Source of the DNA: SIAJ01 sp036266155
GTDB lineage: Bacteria; Planctomycetota; Planctomycetia; Gemmatales; Gemmataceae
NCBI GenBank assembly: GCA_036266155.1
Contig: DATANR010000093.1
Coordinates: 1 to 15,941, forward strand
Length of the DNA: 15,941 bases
Reading direction: 5' to 3'
This document shows positions 7,465 through 14,707 of this stretch, piece after piece; position 1 is the stretch's first letter; every line of letters starts with the position of its first letter. Under the pieces are notes generated by a model that saw only the letters and a list, made by a program, of their open reading frames with translations, was not told where the DNA came from and did no database searches. The position numbers were made by a program, and so were the translations under genes.

Positions 7465-8894
7465 ATCCCCGGCCCCCTGCCGCGCAAGCCATTCAGAAAC
7501 GCATCGAACTCCGGCCCATGTGGGTTGCCGGGCTGCGTCCACTGAAAGACCGGCAGCGGGCGCTCGCGGCGTGCGAGCGCCTTGCCCGTTTGCAAGAGCT
7601 GTGATTGAATCCAGGCGCCGACTTCATGCGCGACAAGCAACAAGCCGTCGCAATCCAGCAGATTCGCTTCGAGGGTCTGACGGTTCTGGCTGACTTTGAC
7701 CGTGTTCGGCTGCGCGGTCTCCAGGTTCGGCGGCAACACGGCATAGGCATGTCGTTGATCCAGTTCCTGCCGAATCTGATTCACCTGCGGGCGAACGTCT
7801 TCGGAACAATTCACCAGCACGGTGCAATCGTAGCCGGGCGGCGCCGTCGTTTTCTGGCGCTCGCCCTGCTGCAGTTTCTTGATGCGATCGACAACACCTT
7901 GCTGGAAGACCTCGAGATCGACGGTGCTGGCACGTAAGAGCAAGGGCAAGTGAGGCAAGCCGGCAGGCAGCGTTTCCTTGGCTGAACGCCACAGCAACAT
8001 CGGCTTGCCCTGAGAGGTCGCTCGTGCGGCCAGGGTCGCTACACGCGGATCGGGCGAACCCGGCAGAGCGGCGCCGGGATCGGCGCTCAAGAGTTGGACA
8101 AACATCATCGCCAATCCCAGGTCGGCGTCGACCTGCTCGATAAATTTGGCGTCATCGACATAGGCTCGGCTCGGAGCTACCTGAAAGCCCTCGAGTTCCA
8201 AATAACGACGCACCCGCTCGCGCTGTTGTTGCAAGTCGGCGGTCACCGGCGCGAGGTAAACGACCGGACCCGTCGGCGCCGCGGCCGGAGGGATGGCGTC
8301 GAGCGCACCTCCGCCGCCGCCAATCGGGGCGGGCGGCAAGCTCTTTTGCCGAGTCAACTCGACGGCGATGTCCTCACCCAGATCACGTAACAGATTGTAA
8401 AAGTCGCGATCCGCGGGGTTGTCCCGACTCGGCTTCGGATAGCCGAGCGTCCGCGGCCGCTTCTTGACCGGCTCCTCAAACCAGAACGCCCGGCACAGCA
8501 CGTCGCCGAGTTCTTCGGGACGCTGCACATTCGTGAACTCGATCGGAAAGATTCGCGCCCGCACGGTCGCGCCATTGCGCACATTGATGTGCTGGACAAA
8601 CCACTTCAACTCGATCGGAGTCCAAACCGACTTCAAATAGGACTTGGAAAGAATCAAAAGCAACGTCGCCGAGTTTTCGACCTTTTGCTGCAGGTCGGCG
8701 CCAATACGCGCGCCGGTAGGTAGTTGAAAATCGCGGAAGACATGCAGCTGCTTTCCGTCGACCGGACCAAGTTCCATCTTTAACGACGACTCCAAGCCGT
8801 CGACGAAGCCCGAGACCCAGCCCGGTACGGGCTCATCGTCGTACTGGGCATAGCTAATAAAAACGTCGGGCTGGTCCTGGCGGACGAAACCCAT
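7461..8894 (-). CDS. Three-module TIR-domain protein
   Basis: A 477-aa protein, first gene of the minus-strand unit. Module 1 (about 8-140) is a TIR domain: DVFISYAQYDDEP (10-22), VFRDFQLPTGARIG (52-65), and SKSYLKSVWTPIELKWF (83-99), where Glu95 sits at the position of the NADase glutamate (W+4). A Pro/Gly-rich linker (187-209, with GGGGG) leads to module 2 (210-345). Its opening VVYLAPVTADLQQQRERVRRYLE resembles the TIR-like 'VYLAETTSDL' modules of multi-domain STAND systems. Module 3 (about 356-477) opens DCTVLVNCSED and contains LEANLLDCDGLLLV, another Rossmann-like signalling module. The frame is open to 9005, but AGGAG (bases 8906-8902) 7 bases before ATG 8894 fixes the start. It probably cleaves NAD or recruits the coupled NTPase; neither is shown. 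Confidence 0.85.
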   Translation of the reverse strand: MGFVRQDQPDVFISYAQYDDEPVPGWVSGFVDGLESSLKMELGPVDGKQLHVFRDFQLPTGARIGADLQQKVENSATLLLILSKSYLKSVWTPIELKWFVQHINVRNGATVRARIFPIEFTNVQRPEELGDVLCRAFWFEEPVKKRPRTLGYPKPSRDNPADRDFYNLLRDLGEDIAVELTRQKSLPPAPIGGGGGALDAIPPAAAPTGPVVYLAPVTADLQQQRERVRRYLELEGFQVAPSRAYVDDAKFIEQVDADLGLAMMFVQLLSADPGAALPGSPDPRVATLAARATSQGKPMLLWRSAKETLPAGLPHLPLLLRASTVDLEVFQQGVVDRIKKLQQGERQKTTAPPGYDCTVLVNCSEDVRPQVNQIRQELDQRHAYAVLPPNLETAQPNTVKVSQNRQTLEANLLDCDGLLLVAHEVGAWIQSQLLQTGKALARRERPLPVFQWTQPGNPHGPEFDAFLNGLRGRGPGI

Positions 8895-8977
8895 GACCTG
8901 ACTCCTGGTGTGCATCGCGATGGAAGTGGTGGGCAGGCGTCGCGCTCGCGGAGGAAACCCGCCGACCGACGGACTCG

Positions 8978-9005
8978 ATTGTAACTGGCCGATACGGCAT
9001 GTCAA
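8978..9005 (-). promoter_or_regulatory. Sigma70-type promoter of the TIR-STAND unit
   Basis: Read on the minus strand, TTGACA (bases 9005-9000) is followed by a 16-base spacer and TACAAT (8983-8978). That is a perfect -35 box and a 5/6 match at -10. Transcription would start near 8971, leaving a leader of about 77 bases before ATG 8894. Confidence 0.75.
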
Positions 9006-9026
9006 ACAATTCAGCCCGGTTTGACA
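9000..9026. promoter_or_regulatory. Dyad between divergent promoters, possible operator
   Basis: TGTCAAA (9000-9006) and TTTGACA (9020-9026) form a perfect 7-bp inverted repeat with a 13-base spacer. The arms contain the -35 boxes of the two divergent promoters. The symmetry may simply reflect two consensus -35 boxes, or it may be a binding site for a dimeric regulator. No regulator gene lies nearby. Confidence 0.5.
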
Positions 9027-9049
9027 CCCGGTCCGACGCCGCTTACAAA
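9021..9049 (+). promoter_or_regulatory. Sigma70-type promoter of the TIR-SLOG gene
   Basis: TTGACA (9021-9026), a 17-base spacer and TACAAA (9044-9049) give a perfect -35 and a 4/6 -10 match at ideal spacing. Transcription would start near 9055, 12 bases before the GGAGG (9067-9071) that serves ATG 9077. Confidence 0.7.
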
Positions 9050-9076
9050 TTGCACACCCATCTCACGGAGGCCCAC

Positions 9077-11149
9077 ATGCCCGACATCAATCCCACCTAT
9101 CGTCCGCACCTTGTCGTCTACGTTGTCTGGCATCCGAAGAGCGAGTTGGGCCCCATACTCGCGAAGAAGATCTTCAGCCATCTGTCGCGCGACGACCAAA
9201 ACCCGGTCGCTCGCGGGATCGGCATCCCCGTCTACTACCGTACGGCAACCGCTCCCGACAAGTTGCCCAAGGCAATTGACCTGAACGACGCGAGTTACAC
9301 GGCCGTCATTGTCTTGATCGATAGTTCAATGAACGTCAATGCCGATGATGGTTGGGGCGATTACGTGGTCGACCTGGCGAAGAAAGTCGGCGCCGAACCC
9401 CGGCATCAGCTCTTGCCGGTGGCGCTTTCGAGCAGCGCTTTTGATTTCAACGAAGGCGCCTTGGGCAATCTGAATTTCATTCGCGCGAGCGATCTAACCG
9501 CGCCGGGCCCGTTCACGCGGTTCTTGAACGACGTCACCCATCAATTGTGTGGTCAGCTTGCTCCGGCGGGCAATGCCAAGCGCGTATCCGTGTTCATCAG
9601 TCACACCAAGCGCGACAACGACAAATATGGACTGAAGCTCGCCGAGGGGTTCCGATCGTACATCACCAACAACATGCAGTTGGAGAAGTTCTTCGACGTC
9701 AACGATATCCCGTTTGGCGAGGACTTCGCCGCGGTGCTGGAAAAGAACATTGAACAGACGGCCGTGCTGGTCGTGCAGACCGATGCATACAGCACCAGCG
9801 GCTGGTGCGACCGTGAAGTGCTCTGGGCCAAGGAACACCGCCGGCCGGTGCTGGTCATCAATGCCGTCCGCGAGGGTGAGAAACGGAGCTTCGCTTACCT
9901 AGGCAACGTGCCGACCGTGCGGCTTGATCCCGAGAAGGAACCCGACCACCAGGTCATCATTGGCCACCTGTTGACGGAGGTGCTGCGTACTCGGCACTTC
10001 CTCGGCCAATTTGCGAATCTCAGCAAGCTGTTTCAGATTCCGGCAGGGATGACGACGCTCGCGCACACTCCGGAACTGCTGACCCTGCTCAATCCGAAAG
10101 ACGTGCCGCCGCCCACGGCTTACATCTACCCGGACCCGCCGCTCGGCGACTACGAGGTGGACATTCTGAAACGGATCCGACCCGGCTTGACCGTGACAAC
10201 GCCGGTGATGTACCTGGCCCGTGACCGCGGCGCCAACGCACCGACGCTCAAGGGCACGGAGATTGCCGTCTCCATTGCGGACAACGCGGATCTCGGACGC
10301 CGCGGCCTCGGCAAGGAACATCTCGAAGACGCGATGGTGGAGTTCGCGCGCTATGTGTTCGCCAGCGGCGCACGTTTCGCCTACGGCGGTGATTTCCGCC
10401 AGGGTGGGTACACGGCTATTCTTCGCGAACTGATCGGAATTCATAACGAGATCAGCCCGAAGTCTGTGGAGCGCATCGCAAGCTATCTGGCGTGGCCGGT
10501 GCATCACGGACTTCCCGACAAGGAACTCGATCCTTGGATGAAGGCCGCCAAACTGAAAAAGCTCGATCGTCCAGCCGACCTGCCCGAGAACTGCCCCGTT
10601 CCGCGCTTCAACAAACCGGAAGACCGCACGGTCGACGGCCTCTATGTCGCCGCTCGGAGCCTCACGGAAATGCGCACGGCGATGGCTAAGGGCAATAACG
10701 CCCGCATCGGCCTGGGCGGCAAGGTGTTCGACTACTGGGGACGCTATCCGGGCGTGGTGGAAGAGTCGCTGCTTGCGCTGCGTGCGGGCCAGCCCGTCTA
10801 TCTGATCGGCGGCTTCGGCGGCGGCGCCCGCGTCGCCATCGACGCGATCCTCGGCAACAATCCCGTGGAACTGACTGAAGCCGCGCAATGCAAGGATGCA
10901 ACCTACAAGGCAATATTCGAGCGCTACAACCAGAACGCGGGTCCACATGGCTTCGAGCCAATCGACTATCCGAAGCTCGTCGCCGAATTGAAGACCTATG
11001 GCAACAACGGCTTGGCCAAGCTGTGCGAACTCAACGGGCTGTCACAAGCGGAAAACGAGCGCCTCTTCGAGACGCCGCACGTGATTGAGATGGTGTACCT
11101 AGTGCTCAAGGGGCTGGCGAGCACGCTGGGGAAAAGTCCTGTCGTGTGA
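9077..11149 (+). CDS. Tandem-TIR protein with C-terminal SLOG-like nucleotide-sensing domain
   Basis: A 690-aa protein with three modules. Module 1 (about 10-160) is TIR-like (HLVVYVVWHPKSELGP at 11-26), but the usual glutamate position holds Val97 (W93+4), so it is probably non-catalytic. Module 2 (169-300) is a canonical TIR: SVFISHTKRDND (171-182), FFDVNDIPFGEDF (205-217) and TSGWCDREVLWAK (240-252), with Glu247 as the candidate NADase residue. Module 3 (about 395-600) resembles the SLOG/LSDAT (TRPM-like) Rossmann fold: EIAVSIAD (395-402), GARFAYGGDFRQGGYTA (431-447), RIGLGGKV (543-550), GVVEESLLALRAGQPVYLIG (559-578) and GGFGGGAR (578-585). SLOG folds bind nucleotides; in Thoeris ThsA one senses a cyclic ADP-ribose isomer. 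GGAGG lies 5 bases before the ATG. A TIR signal maker fused to its own sensor is an inference. Confidence 0.85.
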   Translation: MPDINPTYRPHLVVYVVWHPKSELGPILAKKIFSHLSRDDQNPVARGIGIPVYYRTATAPDKLPKAIDLNDASYTAVIVLIDSSMNVNADDGWGDYVVDLAKKVGAEPRHQLLPVALSSSAFDFNEGALGNLNFIRASDLTAPGPFTRFLNDVTHQLCGQLAPAGNAKRVSVFISHTKRDNDKYGLKLAEGFRSYITNNMQLEKFFDVNDIPFGEDFAAVLEKNIEQTAVLVVQTDAYSTSGWCDREVLWAKEHRRPVLVINAVREGEKRSFAYLGNVPTVRLDPEKEPDHQVIIGHLLTEVLRTRHFLGQFANLSKLFQIPAGMTTLAHTPELLTLLNPKDVPPPTAYIYPDPPLGDYEVDILKRIRPGLTVTTPVMYLARDRGANAPTLKGTEIAVSIADNADLGRRGLGKEHLEDAMVEFARYVFASGARFAYGGDFRQGGYTAILRELIGIHNEISPKSVERIASYLAWPVHHGLPDKELDPWMKAAKLKKLDRPADLPENCPVPRFNKPEDRTVDGLYVAARSLTEMRTAMAKGNNARIGLGGKVFDYWGRYPGVVEESLLALRAGQPVYLIGGFGGGARVAIDAILGNNPVELTEAAQCKDATYKAIFERYNQNAGPHGFEPIDYPKLVAELKTYGNNGLAKLCELNGLSQAENERLFETPHVIEMVYLVLKGLASTLGKSPVV

Positions 11150-11300
11150 TTGCGACCGCGATTGAAGACGGTCCGCGGCATTGCACACGAGCACGAGACC
11201 CACTCGAGACAAGGCGCCGCCGTCTCCACGCTCGCCTTTCCGCGCATAGACTACTCGCCGGAGCCATTTCACCCGGATGTGCTTCTTCGGATGTTGAGCC

Positions 11301-11795
11301 ATGCAGCAAGCGAACGTCTTGTACTTCGACCAGCTTGAGGTCGGACGGGAATGGGTCTCCGAGCCTCGTCTGGTCCGCCCCGATGACGTTCATCAATTCG
11401 CCGATCTGACGGGCGACCATAGCCCCGTTCACGTCGATCCGGCGTTCGCGGCCACGACGCCGTTTCGCCAGTGCATCGCCCACGGGCTGCTCGTCATGTC
11501 GCTGGGCGGCGGACTCACGCTGAATGCTCCGCCCGTGCGGACACTCGCGTTCGCCGGCATCCGCGAATGGCGCTTCGTCGGGCCGGTGTTCCTCGGCGAC
11601 GAAATCCGCGTGCGCAATCGGGTCGAAGAAGTGACGCCACGTGGCGTCGGCCGACGAGCCGAGGTCGTCTGGCGCGTGCAGGTCATCAACCAAAACAACG
11701 AAGTGGTTCAGGAGGGGATTACCGCCACGCTGGTCGAAGGGCTGGCGGCGGCTCGCCGTACCCAGCGTGCCGGCGGAGAAATGGCCTCGGCCTGA
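11301..11795 (+). CDS. MaoC-like (R)-specific enoyl-CoA hydratase family protein
   Basis: A 164-aa single hot-dog protein predicted to add water reversibly across the double bond of an enoyl-thioester. The hydratase motif is FADLTGDHSPVHVDPAFA (33-50), with catalytic Asp39 and His44. Ser41 stands where many members have Asn (GDxNPxH). GIREWRFVGPVFLGDEI (88-104) and the strand VVWRVQVINQNNEVV (119-133) are typical of the family. Single-domain hydratases of this size usually dimerise. No strong ribosome-binding site is seen before ATG 11301; the ATG at 11291 is out of frame and opens only a short frame. The 151 bases between the TIR-SLOG gene and this one show nothing I can identify. No fatty-acid or polyester genes are adjacent, so the substrate is open. 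Confidence 0.88.
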   Translation: MQQANVLYFDQLEVGREWVSEPRLVRPDDVHQFADLTGDHSPVHVDPAFAATTPFRQCIAHGLLVMSLGGGLTLNAPPVRTLAFAGIREWRFVGPVFLGDEIRVRNRVEEVTPRGVGRRAEVVWRVQVINQNNEVVQEGITATLVEGLAAARRTQRAGGEMASA

Positions 11796-11957
11796 AATAA
11801 TCGCGGACGCTTCACATTCGTTTGCAAAGACTTACGGCTCGACCAGGAATTCGTCGAATTCGGTGACACTTTTTGCGCGCCAATTTCGATTGTTAGGGGT
11901 GGTAATTTCCTCTCTGCCGCACTCACGCCCATCGGCTGATCTCGTTGGAAGGCCCAC

Positions 11958-12518
11958 ATGCTCGGCACTCGCGAAGGCATTTGGCTGCGCTGGACTGTCG
12001 TCGGCATCCTAGCCGTCACCGAGATCTGCCTGGTCACCTGCCTGCTTGCCGGGCACACCGACAACGGACCACTTATCGGAACGGTCATCGCCGTCGCCGC
12101 GCTGCTGGTCGTGACGGTCCGGACATCAGACGTGAGCGCGGTCGCCGGCGGGTCGGCGCGCAATCGCGCCGATCTGGAAAGCTTGCATGAGCGGATCGAC
12201 GAGACGATTAAGCGGACGTCCGACCTCGTGCGGCTGGTACTGCCACGCGAGGAGTTTCAGACCTTGCGCAAATTGTCGGTTCGACGATTCGGGCCGTACG
12301 CCATGGGCAACGGTCTCGAACGCGAACTCCGGCATCTTCGTCAGCTCGGCTACGTGGGCGTTCCGTCGATCGGCGCGATCCCGCGCCACGGAGGTGAATT
12401 GGCCGAAGCCGTTCGCGTCACCCCCCGCGGGTGCGCGCTTTGTGGAACTGCGCGAACAACTGGAACGCGACGCCATCGTCCCGCACGAACCAGTGTTATG
12501 ATTGGGACGGCTGATTAG
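11958..12518 (+). CDS. Two-helix membrane protein with winged-helix-like tail, frame broken near the C-terminus
   Basis: The open frame gives 186 aa with two membrane helices (about residues 12-32 and 38-55) joined by a short loop. A hydrophilic, partly coiled linker follows (SLHERIDETIKRTSDLVRL), then a winged-helix-like region (FQTLRKLSVRRFGPYAMGNG, LRQLGYVGVPS). From residue 157 the sequence becomes low-quality (CALCGTARTTGTRRHRPART). Dropping one C from the six at 12421-12426 restores a sensible ending, AGARFVELREQLERDAIVPH, stopping at 12501 (180 aa). That frame also has the better codon use, so either a mutation or a sequencing error broke the frame. GGAAGG (11947-11952) lies 5 bases before the ATG. 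The function is unknown, perhaps membrane-bound sensing. Confidence 0.72.
   Translation: MLGTREGIWLRWTVVGILAVTEICLVTCLLAGHTDNGPLIGTVIAVAALLVVTVRTSDVSAVAGGSARNRADLESLHERIDETIKRTSDLVRLVLPREEFQTLRKLSVRRFGPYAMGNGLERELRHLRQLGYVGVPSIGAIPRHGGELAEAVRVTPRGCALCGTARTTGTRRHRPARTSVMIGTAD
12494..12502 (+). promoter_or_regulatory. Possible extended -10 element (TGTTATGAT) for the kinase gene
   Basis: TGT followed by TATGAT (12497-12502) overlaps the repaired stop of the preceding gene. No good -35 box is seen. Transcription from near 12509 would give a leader of about 128 bases before ATG 12637, containing a hairpin. Confidence 0.35.
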
Positions 12519-12524
12519 TTGGTC

Positions 12525-12548
12525 CCCCTCTCCGAACCGGAGATGGGG
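12525..12548 (+). terminator. Hairpin upstream of the kinase gene
   Basis: CCCC-TCTCCG (12525-12534) pairs with CGGAGA-(T)-GGGG (12538-12548): ten pairs with one bulge and a three-base loop (AAC). It may terminate the upstream transcript, or structure the leader of the kinase mRNA. There is no T-run, so the call is tentative. Confidence 0.4.
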
Positions 12549-12636
12549 AGGATTCCGTACTCCGGAAGGAGCCAAGCGCGCGCCCGTCGCGCCGGGGTAC
12601 CCAAAGGTTCGCCCATGCCTTCTCTCGGCGGGCGTG

Positions 12637-14544
12637 ATGAACATCCTCAAGTCGGACCTTCTCTTTCGCCATCTGGCCGAGCATTCGCTCGTCGGCATCT
12701 ACATCATCCAGGATAGCCGCTACCTTTATGTCAATTCGAAACTCGCGCAGACTTACGGCTACACGGTCGAAGAACTACTCGCGATCGACGACTGGTTGAC
12801 GCTGATCCCCGAGCCCGACCGCGCCCTGGTTTCCGAACAGGTGCGGCGCCGCATCGAAGGTGAGGTACTCACGAGCCGCTACGCCACGCGCGGTCTGCGC
12901 CGCGACGGAACAATCATCGACGTCGAAATCTATGGCAGCCGGATTGAATTGAATGGCCGTCCCGCGACCATGGGCAACCTGATCGACATCACCGAACGCG
13001 TCCAGGCCCGGGAGGCACTGCACGAAAGCGAAGAGTTGTTTCGCCGGGCCTTCGACGACACCAACCTCCCGATGGTGCTGACCGATCTCAATCATCGCTT
13101 CGTTCGCGTCAACTCGGCATTCGCCCAGATGTTTGGCTACAGGCCGAACGAAATGCTCGGGATGACGACAGGTCAAATCACGCATCCGGACGACCTCGCC
13201 GAGAGCTATGCCCGGCGCCTGCCGCTGTTGGCCGGCAAGGCGAGTTCCTTTGAAATGGAAAAACGCTACTTGCATCGCGATGGGCACGTGCTCTCCGCCG
13301 TGACGAATGTCGCGCTGGTGCGCGATGCTGCCGGCCAGCCGCGTCTCTACGTTGGTCAGGTCCAGGACATGACGGACCGCAAACGGCTCATCGAGCAAGT
13401 CCATCAATCGCAGAAGATGGAGGCCATCGGCATTCTCGCCGCCGGCGTCGCGCACGATTTCAACAACTTGCTGACCGTGATGAATGGCTATTGCGAGGTC
13501 ATTCAGCGTGATCCGGGCCTAACGCCTTTGTCGCGCGACATGGTGCGCGAGATTCACCGGGCCGGTGATCGTGCCACTTCTCTGACGCGCCAGTTGCTCG
13601 CCTTCAGCCGCAAACAGGTCCTCGCGCCGGAAGTTCTCGATCTCAATGCTCTCGTACGCGAAACGCTCAAGTTTCTCGGTCGGCTAGTAGGAGCGAGCAT
13701 TGACTTGACTGCGTCACTCGATCCCCATTTGGGACACGTGAAGGCCGATCCGTGCCAGGTCGAGCTGGTCCTCATGAACCTGGTTGTCAATGCACGCGAC
13801 GCCATGGCCAATGGCGGCAAGATGACGATCGAGACCCATCGAGTTGAGTTGGATCAGGAGTATTGCTCCGGTCACCTGGGCGTGCAGCCGGGCTGGTACG
13901 TGCAACTGGCGGTCAGCGATACGGGCATTGGCATGGATGCGGCGACTCAGGCGCGCATCTTCGAGCCGTTCTTCACCACGAAGGGAGTCGGCAAAGGCAC
14001 CGGGCTCGGCCTGGCGACCGTCCACGGCATCGTGCGCCAGAGCGGCGGCCACATCAGCGTGTACAGTGAGCCCGGACGCGGCGCGACCTTCAAGGTCTAT
14101 TTGCCGCTGCTGGCCGACGATGCTTCGGTGGCATCAGCGCCAATACAACGCCAGGAAACCCCGCGTGGCACAGAGACGATCTTGCTGGCCGAGGATGAGG
14201 CGGCGATCCGCGATCTGGCCAGCCTCGCGCTCAAGTCAAGTGGCTATTCGCTTCTCGACGCAGCCGACGGCGAGCAGGCCCTGCAAATCGCTACCGCTCA
14301 TCCCACAGCCATCGACTTGCTCGTCACGGACCTGGTGATGCCCAAGCTCAGCGGCCGGGAACTGGCCGAGCGAATGCGCCTGATTCATCCCAACTTGCGG
14401 GTCCTTTTCGTCTCCGGCTACTCGGACGACGCCATCGTTCGCAATGGACTGGTATCGGATGCGGCAGCATTCCTGCAAAAGCCATTCACGCCGACAATCC
14501 TCGCGCGCAAGGTCCGTGAGGTGCTCGACGCCGGCGGCAATTGA
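12637..14544 (+). CDS. Hybrid sensor histidine kinase (PAS-PAS-HisKA-HATPase-REC)
   Basis: A 635-aa soluble hybrid kinase with no membrane segment or signal peptide, so it senses a cytoplasmic cue. In order: PAS 1 (about 8-120, ending NLIDITERV), PAS 2 (about 132-248, ending QVQDMTDRK), and a HisKA H-box AAGVAHDFNNLL (268-279) with phospho-accepting His273. The ATPase follows with N-box NLVVNARDAM (381-390), G1 DTGIGM (428-433), F-box FEPFFTTK (442-449) and G2 GKGTGLGLA (452-460). The receiver (about 513-630) has acidic Asp519/Glu520, phospho-acceptor Asp565 (VTDLVMP), Ser593 and Lys615 (LQKPF). The H-box form is that of NtrB/CckA-like kinases. The frame is open from 12502, but homology begins at ATG 12637; GTG 12634 is an alternative. 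No response regulator or output gene is adjacent. Confidence 0.92.
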   Translation: MNILKSDLLFRHLAEHSLVGIYIIQDSRYLYVNSKLAQTYGYTVEELLAIDDWLTLIPEPDRALVSEQVRRRIEGEVLTSRYATRGLRRDGTIIDVEIYGSRIELNGRPATMGNLIDITERVQAREALHESEELFRRAFDDTNLPMVLTDLNHRFVRVNSAFAQMFGYRPNEMLGMTTGQITHPDDLAESYARRLPLLAGKASSFEMEKRYLHRDGHVLSAVTNVALVRDAAGQPRLYVGQVQDMTDRKRLIEQVHQSQKMEAIGILAAGVAHDFNNLLTVMNGYCEVIQRDPGLTPLSRDMVREIHRAGDRATSLTRQLLAFSRKQVLAPEVLDLNALVRETLKFLGRLVGASIDLTASLDPHLGHVKADPCQVELVLMNLVVNARDAMANGGKMTIETHRVELDQEYCSGHLGVQPGWYVQLAVSDTGIGMDAATQARIFEPFFTTKGVGKGTGLGLATVHGIVRQSGGHISVYSEPGRGATFKVYLPLLADDASVASAPIQRQETPRGTETILLAEDEAAIRDLASLALKSSGYSLLDAADGEQALQIATAHPTAIDLLVTDLVMPKLSGRELAERMRLIHPNLRVLFVSGYSDDAIVRNGLVSDAAAFLQKPFTPTILARKVREVLDAGGN

Positions 14545-14707
14545 CAATCGTCGCCCCCAAAAGCAACGTCTTCTCGGCGATTCCAACCCTCTCGATTCCT
14601 CAAACTGAGACGCGCACAACGAAATGGTTCGGCTCGCCTAAAATGGGCATAACTTGTCGGCCGGTCGCGGTGTCCATCCGCGATTGACGACATTAGGAAC
14701 CCACCGC

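Noticed and set aside
9899..10948. Minus-strand 349-codon open frame opposite the TIR-SLOG gene
   Set aside because: It is antisense to a gene with strong TIR motifs and a clear ribosome-binding site. The translated product has no recognisable domain.
11847..11861. GAATTC-GTC-GAATTC repeat as an operator or recombination site
   Set aside because: Two close 6-bp palindromes alone are too weak, and no integrase or regulator gene is nearby.
11862..11877. Possible sigma54 promoter (GG ... GC) upstream of the two-helix membrane protein gene
   Set aside because: The GG and GC doublets are 11 rather than 10 bases apart and the -24 box is TGACAC instead of TGGCAC.
12502..12636. Upstream 45 codons of the kinase frame as an N-terminal extension
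   Set aside because: The peptide is Pro/Arg-rich with no domain, encodes the leader hairpin, and lacks a ribosome-binding site. The PAS domain begins just after ATG 12637.
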